Shown here: positions 1 to 5,841 of the stretch, one piece after another
Position numbering within the stretch: position 1 is the first letter of the stretch
How the letters are laid out: the number at the start of each line of letters is the position of its first letter
From: Gemmatimonadota bacterium
GTDB taxonomy: Bacteria; Latescibacterota; UBA2968; UBA8231
Length of the DNA stretch: 8,405 bases
Reading direction: 5' to 3'
Assembly (NCBI GenBank): GCA_009845645.1
Contig: VXZF01000194.1
Span: 1 to 8,405 of the forward strand
Notes under the pieces: generated by a model
What the model was told of the DNA's origin: nothing
Databases searched by the model: none
The model's input: only the letters and a program-made list of their open reading frames with translations
Position numbers and translations under genes: made by a program

Positions 1-10
1 GAAAGCCAAA

Positions 11-17
11 AGGAGAG
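11..17 (+). promoter_or_regulatory. Ribosome binding site deciding a TTG start
   Basis: AGGAGAG is a strong Shine-Dalgarno match lying five bases before the TTG at 23. It supports TTG as the true start of the ParB-like gene. No other start codon in the frame is as well placed. Confidence 0.7.
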
Positions 18-22
18 AAGCA

Positions 23-388
23 TTGCAGCGGCGTAAACGACAAACCCACTCGACGGAAATCAAGGGTAAGCGCTACATCTGGTACACGGATCGGCTATGG
101 AAGCTAGCCCAAGAACTACCTGAATTTGAAGTCGAGGTGGAGAGTTTTCAGGAACTGGATTGGGACTGCTGGTTTGGCACGGGTCGTGTACCGACCATCC
201 GAGAAGTGGCCGCTCACTGCAAACGGATCAACGAGGCCAACACCGAATTCCCCGTTATTATAAATGAGAACGGTCGTCTGATGGACGGCGGTCACCGTCT
301 GGCTCGAGCCTTGCTCGAAGGGACTAAGATGATCAAGGCCGTCCAATTTGCACAGATGCCTGAGCCAGACATCATCGAAGATATTTGA
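23..388 (+). CDS. Small stand-alone ParB/sulfiredoxin-fold-like protein
   Basis: A 121-residue protein that starts at TTG behind a good ribosome binding site. Residues about 77-109 read as the core of a ParB-like domain: a hydrophobic strand with PVII, then MDGGHRLARAL (residues 87-97), then a strand ending in KAVQF. The DGGHR segment (88-92) corresponds to the DGxHR/GxHR loop that binds nucleotide phosphate in ParB and sulfiredoxin folds. The N-terminal half is basic at first, then acidic and aromatic, and I do not recognise it. There is no DNA-binding helix-turn-helix domain and no partner ParA, so a role in chromosome partitioning is unlikely. The real function is unknown; possibilities include nucleotide binding, phosphotransfer or a nuclease-like activity. 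The gene ends 11 bases before the best attC-like site in the window, as expected of a one-gene cassette. The fold call is by motif only. Confidence 0.75.
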   Translation: MQRRKRQTHSTEIKGKRYIWYTDRLWKLAQELPEFEVEVESFQELDWDCWFGTGRVPTIREVAAHCKRINEANTEFPVIINENGRLMDGGHRLARALLEGTKMIKAVQFAQMPEPDIIEDI

Positions 389-399
389 TAGTGGCCATC

Positions 400-478
400 G
401 CTTAACAGCGGGTTAATGCTGTGCGGCCTTCGCCGTTTGACTCTAACAGGTAGTTCATCAACCCGCACAACGTTAGAC
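400..478 (+). other. Candidate integron attC recombination site (site A)
   Basis: GCTTAAC at 400-406 fits the R'' consensus RYYYAAC exactly, and GTTAGAC at 472-478 fits the R' consensus GTTRRRY exactly. Between them GCGGGTT (408-414) is a perfect reverse complement of AACCCGC (460-466), as expected for L''/L' boxes. A second overlapping pair, TGTGCGG (420-426) and CCGCACA (463-469), would offer another fold. The 79-base length is within the usual attC range. The R''-L'' spacer is one base but the L'-R' spacer is five, which is asymmetric and unusual. It starts 11 bases after the stop of the ParB-like gene and ends 28 bases before the HIT gene. This is the best attC candidate in the window. 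Confidence 0.55.
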
Positions 479-506
479 GACATGAAGATGCAATGAGAGG
501 TCAGAC

Positions 507-974
507 ATGAACGGTAGCGACGTGTGTAAGACGTGCGAATTGACGGCTCGAAGAAGGCTGGGGAAGGCGCCACTTTGGGACAGCATTTACCAGACCAACT
601 TCTGGGATGTGGCGCATGCGTTCAATACCTCATTGCCTGGATGGCTGGTGTTGGTGCTGCAACGACACATCGAAACTCTCGATGAACTCACTGACCAGGA
701 AGCCGTTGAATTGGGATCCCTGATTCGCCGTGTCTCCTTGTCGCTTAAGACTGTAGTCGGATGCGTAAAAACATATGTGATTCAGTTTGCTGAACACGAA
801 GATCATCCGCATGTACACTTCCACATTGTCCCCCGGATGGCTAATCAGCCTGCTGACCGGCAAAGCACTCAAGTATTTGCTTATCTGGGTGTCTCTCAGG
901 AGGAAAGTGTAAGCGAAGATCAGATGAATGAGATCGGTGAAAGAATTAGGGAGCACCTGCAGTCCACAGAGTAA
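507..974 (+). CDS. HIT family hydrolase (diadenosine-polyphosphate / nucleotide hydrolase type)
   Basis: A 155-residue HIT protein, the usual size for bacterial members, with ATG preceded by GAGAGG at 495-500. The catalytic histidine triad is clear: H102-V-H104-F-H106 followed by IVPR, where the middle histidine is the expected nucleophile forming a nucleotidyl intermediate. Residues 26-60 match the substrate-pocket half of the fold (FWDVAHAFNTSLPGWLVLV, then QRHIETLDEL). C7 and C10 form a CxxC at the N-terminus and, with H54 and H100, may bind zinc as in zinc-containing bacterial HIT proteins. Known family members hydrolyse dinucleoside polyphosphates, AMP-lysine or similar nucleotide conjugates in the cytoplasm. 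The substrate cannot be told from sequence alone. It sits alone between two attC-like sites, and its stop codon is part of the R''-like box of the next one. Confidence 0.92.
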   Translation: MNGSDVCKTCELTARRRLGKAPLWDSIYQTNFWDVAHAFNTSLPGWLVLVLQRHIETLDELTDQEAVELGSLIRRVSLSLKTVVGCVKTYVIQFAEHEDHPHVHFHIVPRMANQPADRQSTQVFAYLGVSQEESVSEDQMNEIGERIREHLQSTE

Positions 975-1022
975 CAGAGCGGTCTGGCGGAACGCCTCCT
1001 CCCGTTGGGAGAAGAGTTGGAT
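969..1022 (+). other. Weak candidate attC site (site B)
   Basis: GAGTAAC (969-975), which contains the HIT stop codon, is followed by AGAGCGG and resembles the R'' side of the other candidates. GTTGGAT at 1016-1022 fits GTTRRRY. The interval is only 54 bases. The expected L''/L' pairing is poor; instead there are two small hairpins inside it. It is listed because of its position just after a stop and just before the next ribosome binding site, but it could be chance. Confidence 0.28.
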
Positions 1023-1042
1023 GCATATTTCATACTGTATAC

Positions 1043-1049
1043 AGGAGGT
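1043..1049 (+). promoter_or_regulatory. Strong ribosome binding site deciding a GTG start
   Basis: AGGAGGT is a perfect Shine-Dalgarno core located five bases before GTG at 1055. It fixes the VOC gene start at that GTG rather than at a later codon. Confidence 0.8.
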
Positions 1050-1054
1050 CCAGA

Positions 1055-1447
1055 GTGACACAGCATGGAGAATTCGGTCTATCGACCATAGGGCAAGTCT
1101 CTGTCACCGTGAAGGAACTCGACAGGGCAGTTACCTTCTACCGAGATCAACTGGGAATGCAGTTCCTGTTTCGAGTGCCGAACATGGCGTTTTTTGATTG
1201 CTCAGGCGTACGCCTCATGTTGAGTATCCCGGAGGAGCAGTCTGACGATATTCACTCTTCTATTTTGTATTACAGAGTTGATGACATTCATGACGCCTAC
1301 CGGGTTTTGAAGGATAGGAACGTGCCGTTCGATGGAGAGCCTCACAAGATTGCTGATCTTCAAGACCACGAGTTGTGGATGGCGTTCTTTCGAGATAGCG
1401 AGATGAACATCCTTGCGCTCATGGCTGAGAAGCCCCACGACGAATAG
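1055..1447 (+). CDS. VOC superfamily (glyoxalase/bleomycin-resistance fold) protein
   Basis: A 130-residue single-domain VOC protein starting at GTG behind a consensus ribosome binding site. It shows the two expected beta-alpha-beta-beta-beta modules. The first opens with IGQVSVTVKELDRAVTFYRDQLGM (residues 12-35). The second runs from about residue 69 (SILYYRVDDIHDAYRVL) to the closing strand MAFFRDSEMNILALM (109-123). The first-module metal position, often histidine in glyoxalases, is Q14 here. H105 and E116 remain as possible ligands, so a metal-dependent activity is possible but not assured. Family members include glyoxalases, extradiol dioxygenases, fosfomycin-modifying enzymes and antibiotic-binding proteins. 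No substrate can be assigned. It lies alone after a candidate attC site. Confidence 0.88.
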   Translation: MTQHGEFGLSTIGQVSVTVKELDRAVTFYRDQLGMQFLFRVPNMAFFDCSGVRLMLSIPEEQSDDIHSSILYYRVDDIHDAYRVLKDRNVPFDGEPHKIADLQDHELWMAFFRDSEMNILALMAEKPHDE

Positions 1448-1456
1448 CCTCAGGTT

Positions 1457-1489
1457 CGTTCCCACTGTGGATAACAACGGTTAGGAACG
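1457..1489. repeat. Imperfect hairpin with a GTTAGG box after the VOC gene
   Basis: CGTTCC (1457-1462) and GGAACG (1484-1489) are perfect inverted repeats around a 21-base loop. GTTAGGA at 1480-1486 is one base off GTTRRRY. It could be a decayed attC end, since no good R'' partner is seen, or an ordinary mRNA hairpin. There is no U-run after it, so it is not a standard terminator. Confidence 0.3.
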
Positions 1490-1500
1490 GAAACGACCAT

Positions 1501-1511
1501 AAGGAAGGGGG
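1501..1511 (+). promoter_or_regulatory. Strong ribosome binding site with no standard start codon behind it
   Basis: AAGGAAGGGGG is a strong purine-rich ribosome binding site, but no ATG, GTG or TTG follows at a workable distance in the GH5 frame. The first in-frame codon at normal spacing is ATT at 1520. The GH5 frame is open from the stop at 1472 onwards. Confidence 0.45.
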
Positions 1512-1552
1512 TAACGGGTATTTATAGATACATAGTTTCAATAATATCTATT

Positions 1553-2734
1553 TTGTGCTTCACCAGTGGCGTTATGTCCGATGCTTCCAAGATTGGCTTT
1601 TGGGAAAAGCAGCGTAAGGGGGCTAATCAGCAAAACGAGCGACATCGTCCTGAGTGGTACAGGGCGGCAGGTGAACTGGGACTGGATTATGTTCGAATTT
1701 TACCCGATGCATGGCCTGCCGATAGTAGAGACTTCCTAATCGGCAACGCTGATAATTTCGCAGCAATCAATGAGACCGATTTAGCCCTGTTGATAGAAGC
1801 ACTCAATGAAGCCGAGAGCAATGGTATCAAAGTTGTCCTTGCGATGGCCAGCTTGCCTGGTGCACGCTGGAAGCAGTTGAATGAGAACCAAGATGATGGC
1901 CGGCTCTGGCGCGACGAAAGATACCATGAGCAAGCCTTCAATTTCTGGCGTCAGTTAGCAATGCGTTTGGAAAAGCATCCTGCAATCGTAGCTTACAACC
2001 CTCTTAATGAACCGCATCCAGAGAAGGTATTCGGTTTTGAAGAACCGGACGAGAATTTCAGCCAATGGTTTCAGGGCATCCAGAATACGCCAGCGGACCT
2101 CAACCGATTTAACCAGCGGATGGTCGAATCCATCCGTTCAGTAGACGCAGATACGCCCATCATGCTCGATGGCTGGTTCTATGCCGCTCCTCAAGCGTTC
2201 GACTTCAATCACCCTGTAGATGATGACAAAGTATTGTACGCTTTTCACAACCCCGGGCCGTGGCAGATGGTGACTTATCGAGTCAATAAGGGCCGGTACG
2301 CCTATCCAGACCGAGTTCCGAAGTGGTGGAACGGTCCTGTAGAGTCGTGGACTATCGATCGTCTTGCGGAGGAGATCAACGCGGTGCAGCGGTTTGCTGA
2401 GCGATATGAGATACCTTCTCACCGAATCATAGCTTCAGAATTCTGGTACGACCGTCGGCTCGAAGGCGCTGCGGCCTACCTGAGCGACCTAATAGAAATC
2501 TATAACAGCCGAGGTTGGCATTGGGCGTTTTACGCCTTTCGCGGTGGTGGATCATGGACGGGGTTAGATTATGAGATTGCACCGGATCACAAGATGGATT
2601 GGCATTATTGGCAAGCTGTCGAACAGGGCAAAGATCCCGAGCAATTCAAGCCACGAGGAATGAACCCCTTGTGGAAAATACTACAACGCCAGTTTCGCAA
2701 AAACAGTAAGAGTCAGGACTTCATTTCCCCGTGA
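1553..2734 (+). CDS. GH5-like (cellulase-family) glycoside hydrolase, start uncertain
   Basis: Residue numbers count from the TTG at 1553 (393 residues). The protein is a TIM-barrel retaining glycoside hydrolase of the GH5/cellulase superfamily. VAYNPLNEPHPE (147-157) gives the N152-E153 pair, with E153 as acid/base. YAFHNPGPW (229-237) supplies the active-site histidine strand. IIASEFWYD (292-300) gives E296 as likely nucleophile, and W322/W324 lie near the barrel end. It would cleave beta-linked glucans, mannans or a related glycoside; the linkage is not predictable. The start is unclear. TTG 1553 and ATG 1574 both lack a ribosome binding site. In-frame codons from ATT 1520 encode a hydrophobic stretch, IVSIISILCF, that looks like a signal peptide and follows a good ribosome binding site. 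The enzyme may therefore be exported from a non-standard start, or the original start has been lost. It is followed, 116 bases on, by a methyltransferase. Confidence 0.85.
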   Translation: MCFTSGVMSDASKIGFWEKQRKGANQQNERHRPEWYRAAGELGLDYVRILPDAWPADSRDFLIGNADNFAAINETDLALLIEALNEAESNGIKVVLAMASLPGARWKQLNENQDDGRLWRDERYHEQAFNFWRQLAMRLEKHPAIVAYNPLNEPHPEKVFGFEEPDENFSQWFQGIQNTPADLNRFNQRMVESIRSVDADTPIMLDGWFYAAPQAFDFNHPVDDDKVLYAFHNPGPWQMVTYRVNKGRYAYPDRVPKWWNGPVESWTIDRLAEEINAVQRFAERYEIPSHRIIASEFWYDRRLEGAAAYLSDLIEIYNSRGWHWAFYAFRGGGSWTGLDYEIAPDHKMDWHYWQAVEQGKDPEQFKPRGMNPLWKILQRQFRKNSKSQDFISP

Positions 2735-2784
2735 TTTTGATATCCATGGTGAGTTGATGCGCCTGCCACATCGAGGAATCGAGA

Positions 2785-2821
2785 TGGGAGACGAATTGCT
2801 GGAGGGTGCCGGGATCTCCCA
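2785..2821. repeat. Intergenic inverted repeat between GH5 and methyltransferase
   Basis: TGGGAGA (2785-2791) is a perfect reverse complement of TCTCCCA (2815-2821), giving a 7-base stem with a 23-base loop. There is no T-run behind it, so it is not a typical terminator. The 116-base gap between the two genes contains no convincing GTTRRRY box. The two genes may therefore share a transcript or a cassette. Confidence 0.35.
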
Positions 2822-2850
2822 CAGCCTATAACCACCGTATGAGGTGCTGA

Positions 2851-3669
2851 TTGGATCGAATAGCGAACTATTACAACAGAAAGAACGAGACCCAACGTCT
2901 CTTCAGTGGCCGGGGTGAACTAGAATTCCTCCGCACTAAACAGATCATAGAGCAGTTTCTCCCCGATGAAACTGGCTTGTCGATAGTCGATGTTGGTGGA
3001 GGATCTGGACCGTACGCGTTCTGGCTTGCCGAGAAGGGGCACAAGGTTGCCTTGTTTGATTTGATGTCTAACCACGTTGAAGAGGCCGCGTCGATCAACG
3101 AGAAAGCGCCAAATCCACTCACTCGGATTGAAACTGCCGATGTACGATCTCTCGAACTTGAGTCTCAGCAGTATGATGTAGTCCTACTTTTGGGACCCAT
3201 GTACCATCTCACCGATGCAAACGAGCGCAGCCTAGTGCTGCGGAAGGTCGCCGATTGGCTTTCCCCCAACGGTGTCGGGTATGTGGCATATATCTCGAGG
3301 TTTGGGTCGATGTTCGATGGTTTCATAAGTGGCTTATTTGAGGATCCGGAATATCTGGATATTGTGCGGCAAGACTTAGAAACAGGTGTCCACCGTCCCA
3401 ACAAGGACAATACCAAATACTTTACTGATGCCTATCTCCACCACCCGGATGAGATCGAACGGGAAGCTGAGGAGGCGCATTTACAGATCGTGGACCATGT
3501 CGCCGTCGAGGGTGTGGGGTGGCTTTGGCAGAATTTTGATAAAATTTGGTCGGACCCACGACAACGGGCTATCATGCTCGAGATGATAGACCGAACTGAC
3601 CGAGATCGCTCTCTCTTGGGTGCGAGTGGCCACATTCTTCTTGTTGTGAAGAGGCGAGACATCGAATAA
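2851..3669 (+). CDS. Class I SAM-dependent methyltransferase (Methyltransf_11/25 type)
   Basis: A 272-residue protein starting at TTG, with GAGGTG at 2841-2846 as ribosome binding site. The SAM-binding motif I is VDVGGGSG (46-53) after strand SI. The acidic residue ending the second strand is D70 (VALFD), which would hold the ribose. ADVRSL (96-101) is the adenine-contact loop, and YDVVLLLGPMYHL (108-120) is the motif IV/V region seen in a common group of small-molecule methyltransferases with GPxYHL. The C-terminal third (about 150-255) is a variable cap with many acidic and aromatic residues, likely the substrate-recognition part. The chain is cytoplasmic with no membrane segment. The substrate is unknown. 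Its stop codon overlaps the R''-like box of the next candidate attC, consistent with being the last gene of a cassette. Confidence 0.9.
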   Translation: MDRIANYYNRKNETQRLFSGRGELEFLRTKQIIEQFLPDETGLSIVDVGGGSGPYAFWLAEKGHKVALFDLMSNHVEEAASINEKAPNPLTRIETADVRSLELESQQYDVVLLLGPMYHLTDANERSLVLRKVADWLSPNGVGYVAYISRFGSMFDGFISGLFEDPEYLDIVRQDLETGVHRPNKDNTKYFTDAYLHHPDEIEREAEEAHLQIVDHVAVEGVGWLWQNFDKIWSDPRQRAIMLEMIDRTDRDRSLLGASGHILLVVKRRDIE

Positions 3670-3752
3670 CAGCACGGTTCGCGCTGCGGTGCCTGTGGCG
3701 TCTCGGCCTCCGGCAACCCGCTATGAGGGCTCGGCAACAGGAGACGTTATGT
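3664..3752 (+). other. Candidate attC-like site (site E)
   Basis: GAATAAC (3664-3670) overlaps the methyltransferase stop, and GTTATGT (3746-3752) is a near match to the R' consensus. The left end, AACAGCACGGTTCGCGCTG, aligns with the left end of the site at 400 (AACAGCGGGTTAATGCTG). Both sites also contain AACCCGC in the right half (3714-3720 here), pairing imperfectly with GCACGGTT. About 25 extra bases separate AACCCGC from the R' box, so the site is either rearranged or not functional. The resemblance of both arms to the first site is the main support. Confidence 0.35.
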
Positions 3753-3777
3753 GAAATGAATTTTAGGCAATTCTCGA

Positions 3778-3784
3778 AAGCAGG
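3778..3784 (+). promoter_or_regulatory. Ribosome binding site favouring the second of two TTG codons
   Basis: AAGCAGG differs by one base from AAGGAGG. It touches the TTG at 3785 but stands six bases from the TTG at 3791, the normal distance. This makes 3791 the better start for the kinase gene. Confidence 0.5.
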
Positions 3785-3790
3785 TTGACG

Positions 3791-4579
3791 TTGATAGTCC
3801 AAGATCTACCAGATCCGGTCCAAGCCCATCTGAAGGGTTTTGCCTCAGATGGCGACAACCTCAGGACTGAATCATGCGCCGATGTATTCTCATTTACTCA
3901 CCCGAGCAAGCAGGGTTTGTTCCTCAAAATCAGAGATGCGTTCGCTGCACCACAAGAATCTGATCTTCGCGCCGAAAAAGCGGCCATGTCTTGGTTGCAC
4001 GACAAACTGAATGTGCCTAGCGTGGTCTGCTTCCACGAGGAAAACAATACTCAGTATCTGCTGATGACCCGAATCGCCGGTGTCTCTGGTGTCCACGAAG
4101 ACGCTAGGATAGATCCCCTAGGTCTGATTCGTATGTTCGCTCATGGACTTCGCGAGATTCACGCAATTCCAGTTGATTCGTGCCCATTGGATTGGCGCTT
4201 TGAACGCTATTTTGCGTGGGCGACAGACCTGATTGATTCAGGAGTGCTGGATGGTCAAATCCCCAAAGGCAGCACTAGAAATGTCCTGCGGGATGAACTG
4301 GCAAGCATACGAGACGATCTGCCGCCAGAAGATGTAGTGTTCACCCACGGGGATTATTGCCTTCCCAACGTCATGATCCTCAATGGTCACCTGAGTGGCT
4401 ACATTGATTGGGGCTATGCAGGAATAGGAGATCGATACCTCGACTTTGTTGCCGCGTACAACACCATTCGCAGAAATCTGGGTGATGAGTGGATTCCATT
4501 GTTTTTTCGGGAGTATGGGCAAGAATTGGATCAGGCCAAGTTGAGCGTGTATCAAAGGATCCATGACTTCGTAGACTAA
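3791..4579 (+). CDS. APH(3')-like aminoglycoside phosphotransferase
   Basis: About 262 residues, close to the usual length of APH(3') enzymes. Numbering below counts from the TTG at 3785; the chosen start is two codons later. LFLKIR gives K48 as ATP-binding lysine, and RAEKAAMSWL supplies the partner E64. THGDYCLPNVMI (187-198) holds the catalytic D190 and the metal ligand N195. SGYIDWGYAGIGDRYLD (204-220) holds the metal-binding D208. The HGDxCLPN and SGxIDxGxxGxxDRYxD patterns are characteristic of APH(3') rather than of choline or homoserine kinases. Such enzymes transfer phosphate from ATP to the 3'-hydroxyl of kanamycin/neomycin-type drugs. Residues about 100-180 form the linker and the start of the antibiotic-binding lobe. 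The C-terminus ends in YQRIHDFVD, where classical members end in LLDELF-like residues, so substrate range may differ. It is followed after 10 bases by the DUF4440 gene, so the two are probably co-transcribed. Confidence 0.88.
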   Translation: MIVQDLPDPVQAHLKGFASDGDNLRTESCADVFSFTHPSKQGLFLKIRDAFAAPQESDLRAEKAAMSWLHDKLNVPSVVCFHEENNTQYLLMTRIAGVSGVHEDARIDPLGLIRMFAHGLREIHAIPVDSCPLDWRFERYFAWATDLIDSGVLDGQIPKGSTRNVLRDELASIRDDLPPEDVVFTHGDYCLPNVMILNGHLSGYIDWGYAGIGDRYLDFVAAYNTIRRNLGDEWIPLFFREYGQELDQAKLSVYQRIHDFVD

Positions 4580-4589
4580 GAGGGAAATA

Positions 4590-4970
4590 ATGGAGACTGA
4601 ACTTACGGCCGAAGATCGGCAACTCCTACAGCGCCTGGAAGAAGAACTGTGGCGAGAGGAAACGCGTTTCGACTTATCGAGAATGGAGGAAATCATCGCC
4701 GAGGACTTCTTCGAGTTTGGCAGGTCTGGGCGTATCTACCAGCGCGCCGACACGCTTTCGGTACCTTCAATGCCCATAGAAGCGGTGATTCCACTTCCAG
4801 ACTTTGATGCGCGTCTTCTTTCTGAAGGCGTCGCACAGGTAACGTATAATAGTGTCGTCACCTACGGCGAAAATATCGAAGAGGCACGAAGGAGCTCAAT
4901 CTGGACGCGGTCGTCTGGTGGTTGGAAGCTGAGGTTCCATCAAGGGACCCCATTTTCGAGTGACGATTGA
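4590..4970 (+). CDS. DUF4440 / SnoaL-type NTF2-fold protein
   Basis: A 126-residue single-domain protein with ATG preceded by AAGAGGG (4578-4584), which overlaps the stop of the kinase gene. The order of elements matches DUF4440: an N-terminal helix (TAEDRQLLQRLEEELWREE, about 6-24), a second helix MEEIIAEDFFEFGRSGR (32-48), then strands. It closes with SSIWTRSSGGWKLRFHQGTPF (102-122), the WKLxFHQGTP ending typical of the family. The cone-shaped NTF2 fold usually binds a small hydrophobic ligand or acts as a small isomerase, hydrolase or ketosteroid-like enzyme; many members have no known activity. Its 10-base spacing from the APH-like gene suggests translational coupling. It may share that gene's context only by being in the same cassette. 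Confidence 0.87.
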   Translation: METELTAEDRQLLQRLEEELWREETRFDLSRMEEIIAEDFFEFGRSGRIYQRADTLSVPSMPIEAVIPLPDFDARLLSEGVAQVTYNSVVTYGENIEEARRSSIWTRSSGGWKLRFHQGTPFSSDD

Positions 4971-5009
4971 GCGGGCTTCTCAATTGAAAGAGAATCGGGT
5001 GTAGAACCA

Positions 5010-5675
5010 ATGGTCGATGCCAGATATGATGGGCTGGCGGAGTGGTACGACGACTACCTGAAGCAGCCTCTCTACGATGACGTGCCTGAGCACGTTTACC
5101 GCCTTGTGGGTTCAGGAACCGGGCTTTGTATCGATGCCGGTTGTGGAACCGGGATACACCTTGGCATACTGGCGTCACGAGGATGGACTGTAGTCGGAAT
5201 TGATGTCTCAACTGATCAACTCAGACTAGCGTCTAGGCGATGGCGTTCCTTGGTACAAGGTGACGTAGGACGGATGCCGTTCTCTGATGCTTGTGCTTCG
5301 CGAGTAGTATCGGTCTTGACGCTCACGGACTTCGATGATGTGGATCCCTTTTTTCACGAAGCGAAGCGCATCCTCTCTCCCGATGGCCTTCTCGTGGTGA
5401 TCTCTATCCATCCCTGTTTCGTGGGTCCTTTTGCCAAGATGGAGGGCGGTCCTGACGGTGTAGCTATGGTGTATCCAGGCTACTGGACTACCGATCGAGT
5501 GTTCGAGGGTCCAGGAATTGGCTCAGGGGTTCGGTCACGTGTTGGCGTACGCCATGTTCCTCTGTCTGAGTTGCTGAACAAGCTACTAGCGTCTGGTCTG
5601 CAGCTTGAACGTGTGGAGGAACTCGGAGAGGGAACAGTGCCTTGGCTGTTGGCACTCAGGGCTAGAAAACCATAG
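5010..5675 (+). CDS. Class I SAM-dependent methyltransferase (second copy of the fold)
   Basis: A 221-residue methyltransferase starting at ATG, 39 bases after the DUF4440 gene. No strong ribosome binding site is seen, so translation may depend on the upstream gene. CIDAGCGTGIHL (40-51) is motif I. GIDVS (63-67) carries the acidic D65, and QGDVGRMPF (83-91) is the adenine-contact motif III. VVSVLTLTDFDD (99-110) and AKRILSPDGLLVVIS (118-132) complete the Rossmann core. After IHPCF (133-137) a variable insert (about 140-180) probably forms the substrate pocket. It is not closely similar to the methyltransferase at 2851: the sequences share only the fold motifs. The substrate is unknown. The gene ends just before another attC-like site, making 3791-5675 a possible three-gene unit. 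Confidence 0.9.
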   Translation: MVDARYDGLAEWYDDYLKQPLYDDVPEHVYRLVGSGTGLCIDAGCGTGIHLGILASRGWTVVGIDVSTDQLRLASRRWRSLVQGDVGRMPFSDACASRVVSVLTLTDFDDVDPFFHEAKRILSPDGLLVVISIHPCFVGPFAKMEGGPDGVAMVYPGYWTTDRVFEGPGIGSGVRSRVGVRHVPLSELLNKLLASGLQLERVEELGEGTVPWLLALRARKP

Positions 5676-5676
5676 C

Positions 5677-5732
5677 AGGAAACGGCGTCCCCTGATCTCT
5701 TTTCACGGTCCGGGGGCACTGAAATGTTAGAT
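5677..5732 (+). other. Candidate attC-like site (site F)
   Basis: AGGAAAC (5677-5683), two bases after the methyltransferase stop, is a loose R'' box. GTTAGAT (5726-5732) is a perfect R' box. GTCCCC (5687-5692) pairs with GGGGCAC (5713-5719) apart from one bulged base, fitting L''/L' with spacers of three and six bases. The 56-base length is near the minimum for attC. The ordered R''-L''-L'-R' arrangement right after a stop makes this the second-best site here. Confidence 0.42.
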
Positions 5733-5827
5733 GAAATTGAATCTTTTTTCAGTAGTATCACTGGTTATGTGGGCACTTGATGCTTAGATCCATGAGATCG
5801 TGGATAATGCGAGCCTGCTGCGAAGCG

Positions 5828-5835
5828 GAGAGGTG
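5828..5835 (+). promoter_or_regulatory. Ribosome binding site deciding an internal ATG start
   Basis: GAGAGGTG stands six bases before ATG at 5842, while the longer reading from GTG at 5800 has no good ribosome binding site. This favours 5842 as the start of the HEPN gene. Confidence 0.6.
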
Positions 5836-5841
5836 AAACCG

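Noticed and set aside
630..1061. 143-codon open frame on the - strand opposite the HIT gene
   Set aside because: It runs antisense to a gene with a clear catalytic motif, is rich in cysteine and serine with no domain pattern, and has no ribosome binding site.
928..1197. 89-codon open frame on the + strand linking the HIT and VOC genes
   Set aside because: It overlaps both genes in another frame and crosses the intergenic hairpins; no domain pattern.
1513..1555. AT-rich stretch as a promoter for the GH5 gene
   Set aside because: It contains TATAGAT-like bases but no -35 element at normal spacing, and the stretch is better explained as coding for a hydrophobic signal-peptide-like segment.
4238..4696. 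152-codon open frame on the - strand opposite the APH-like and DUF4440 genes
   Set aside because: Serine- and arginine-rich antisense translation that overlaps two recognised genes; no family features.
4858..5211. 117-codon open frame on the - strand across the DUF4440/methyltransferase junction
   Set aside because: Antisense to two recognised domains, with a low-complexity arginine- and histidine-rich composition.
5764..5770. GTTATGT as another attC R' box
   Set aside because: It lies 32 bases after the better GTTAGAT box, is off the GTTRRRY consensus, and has no paired arm.
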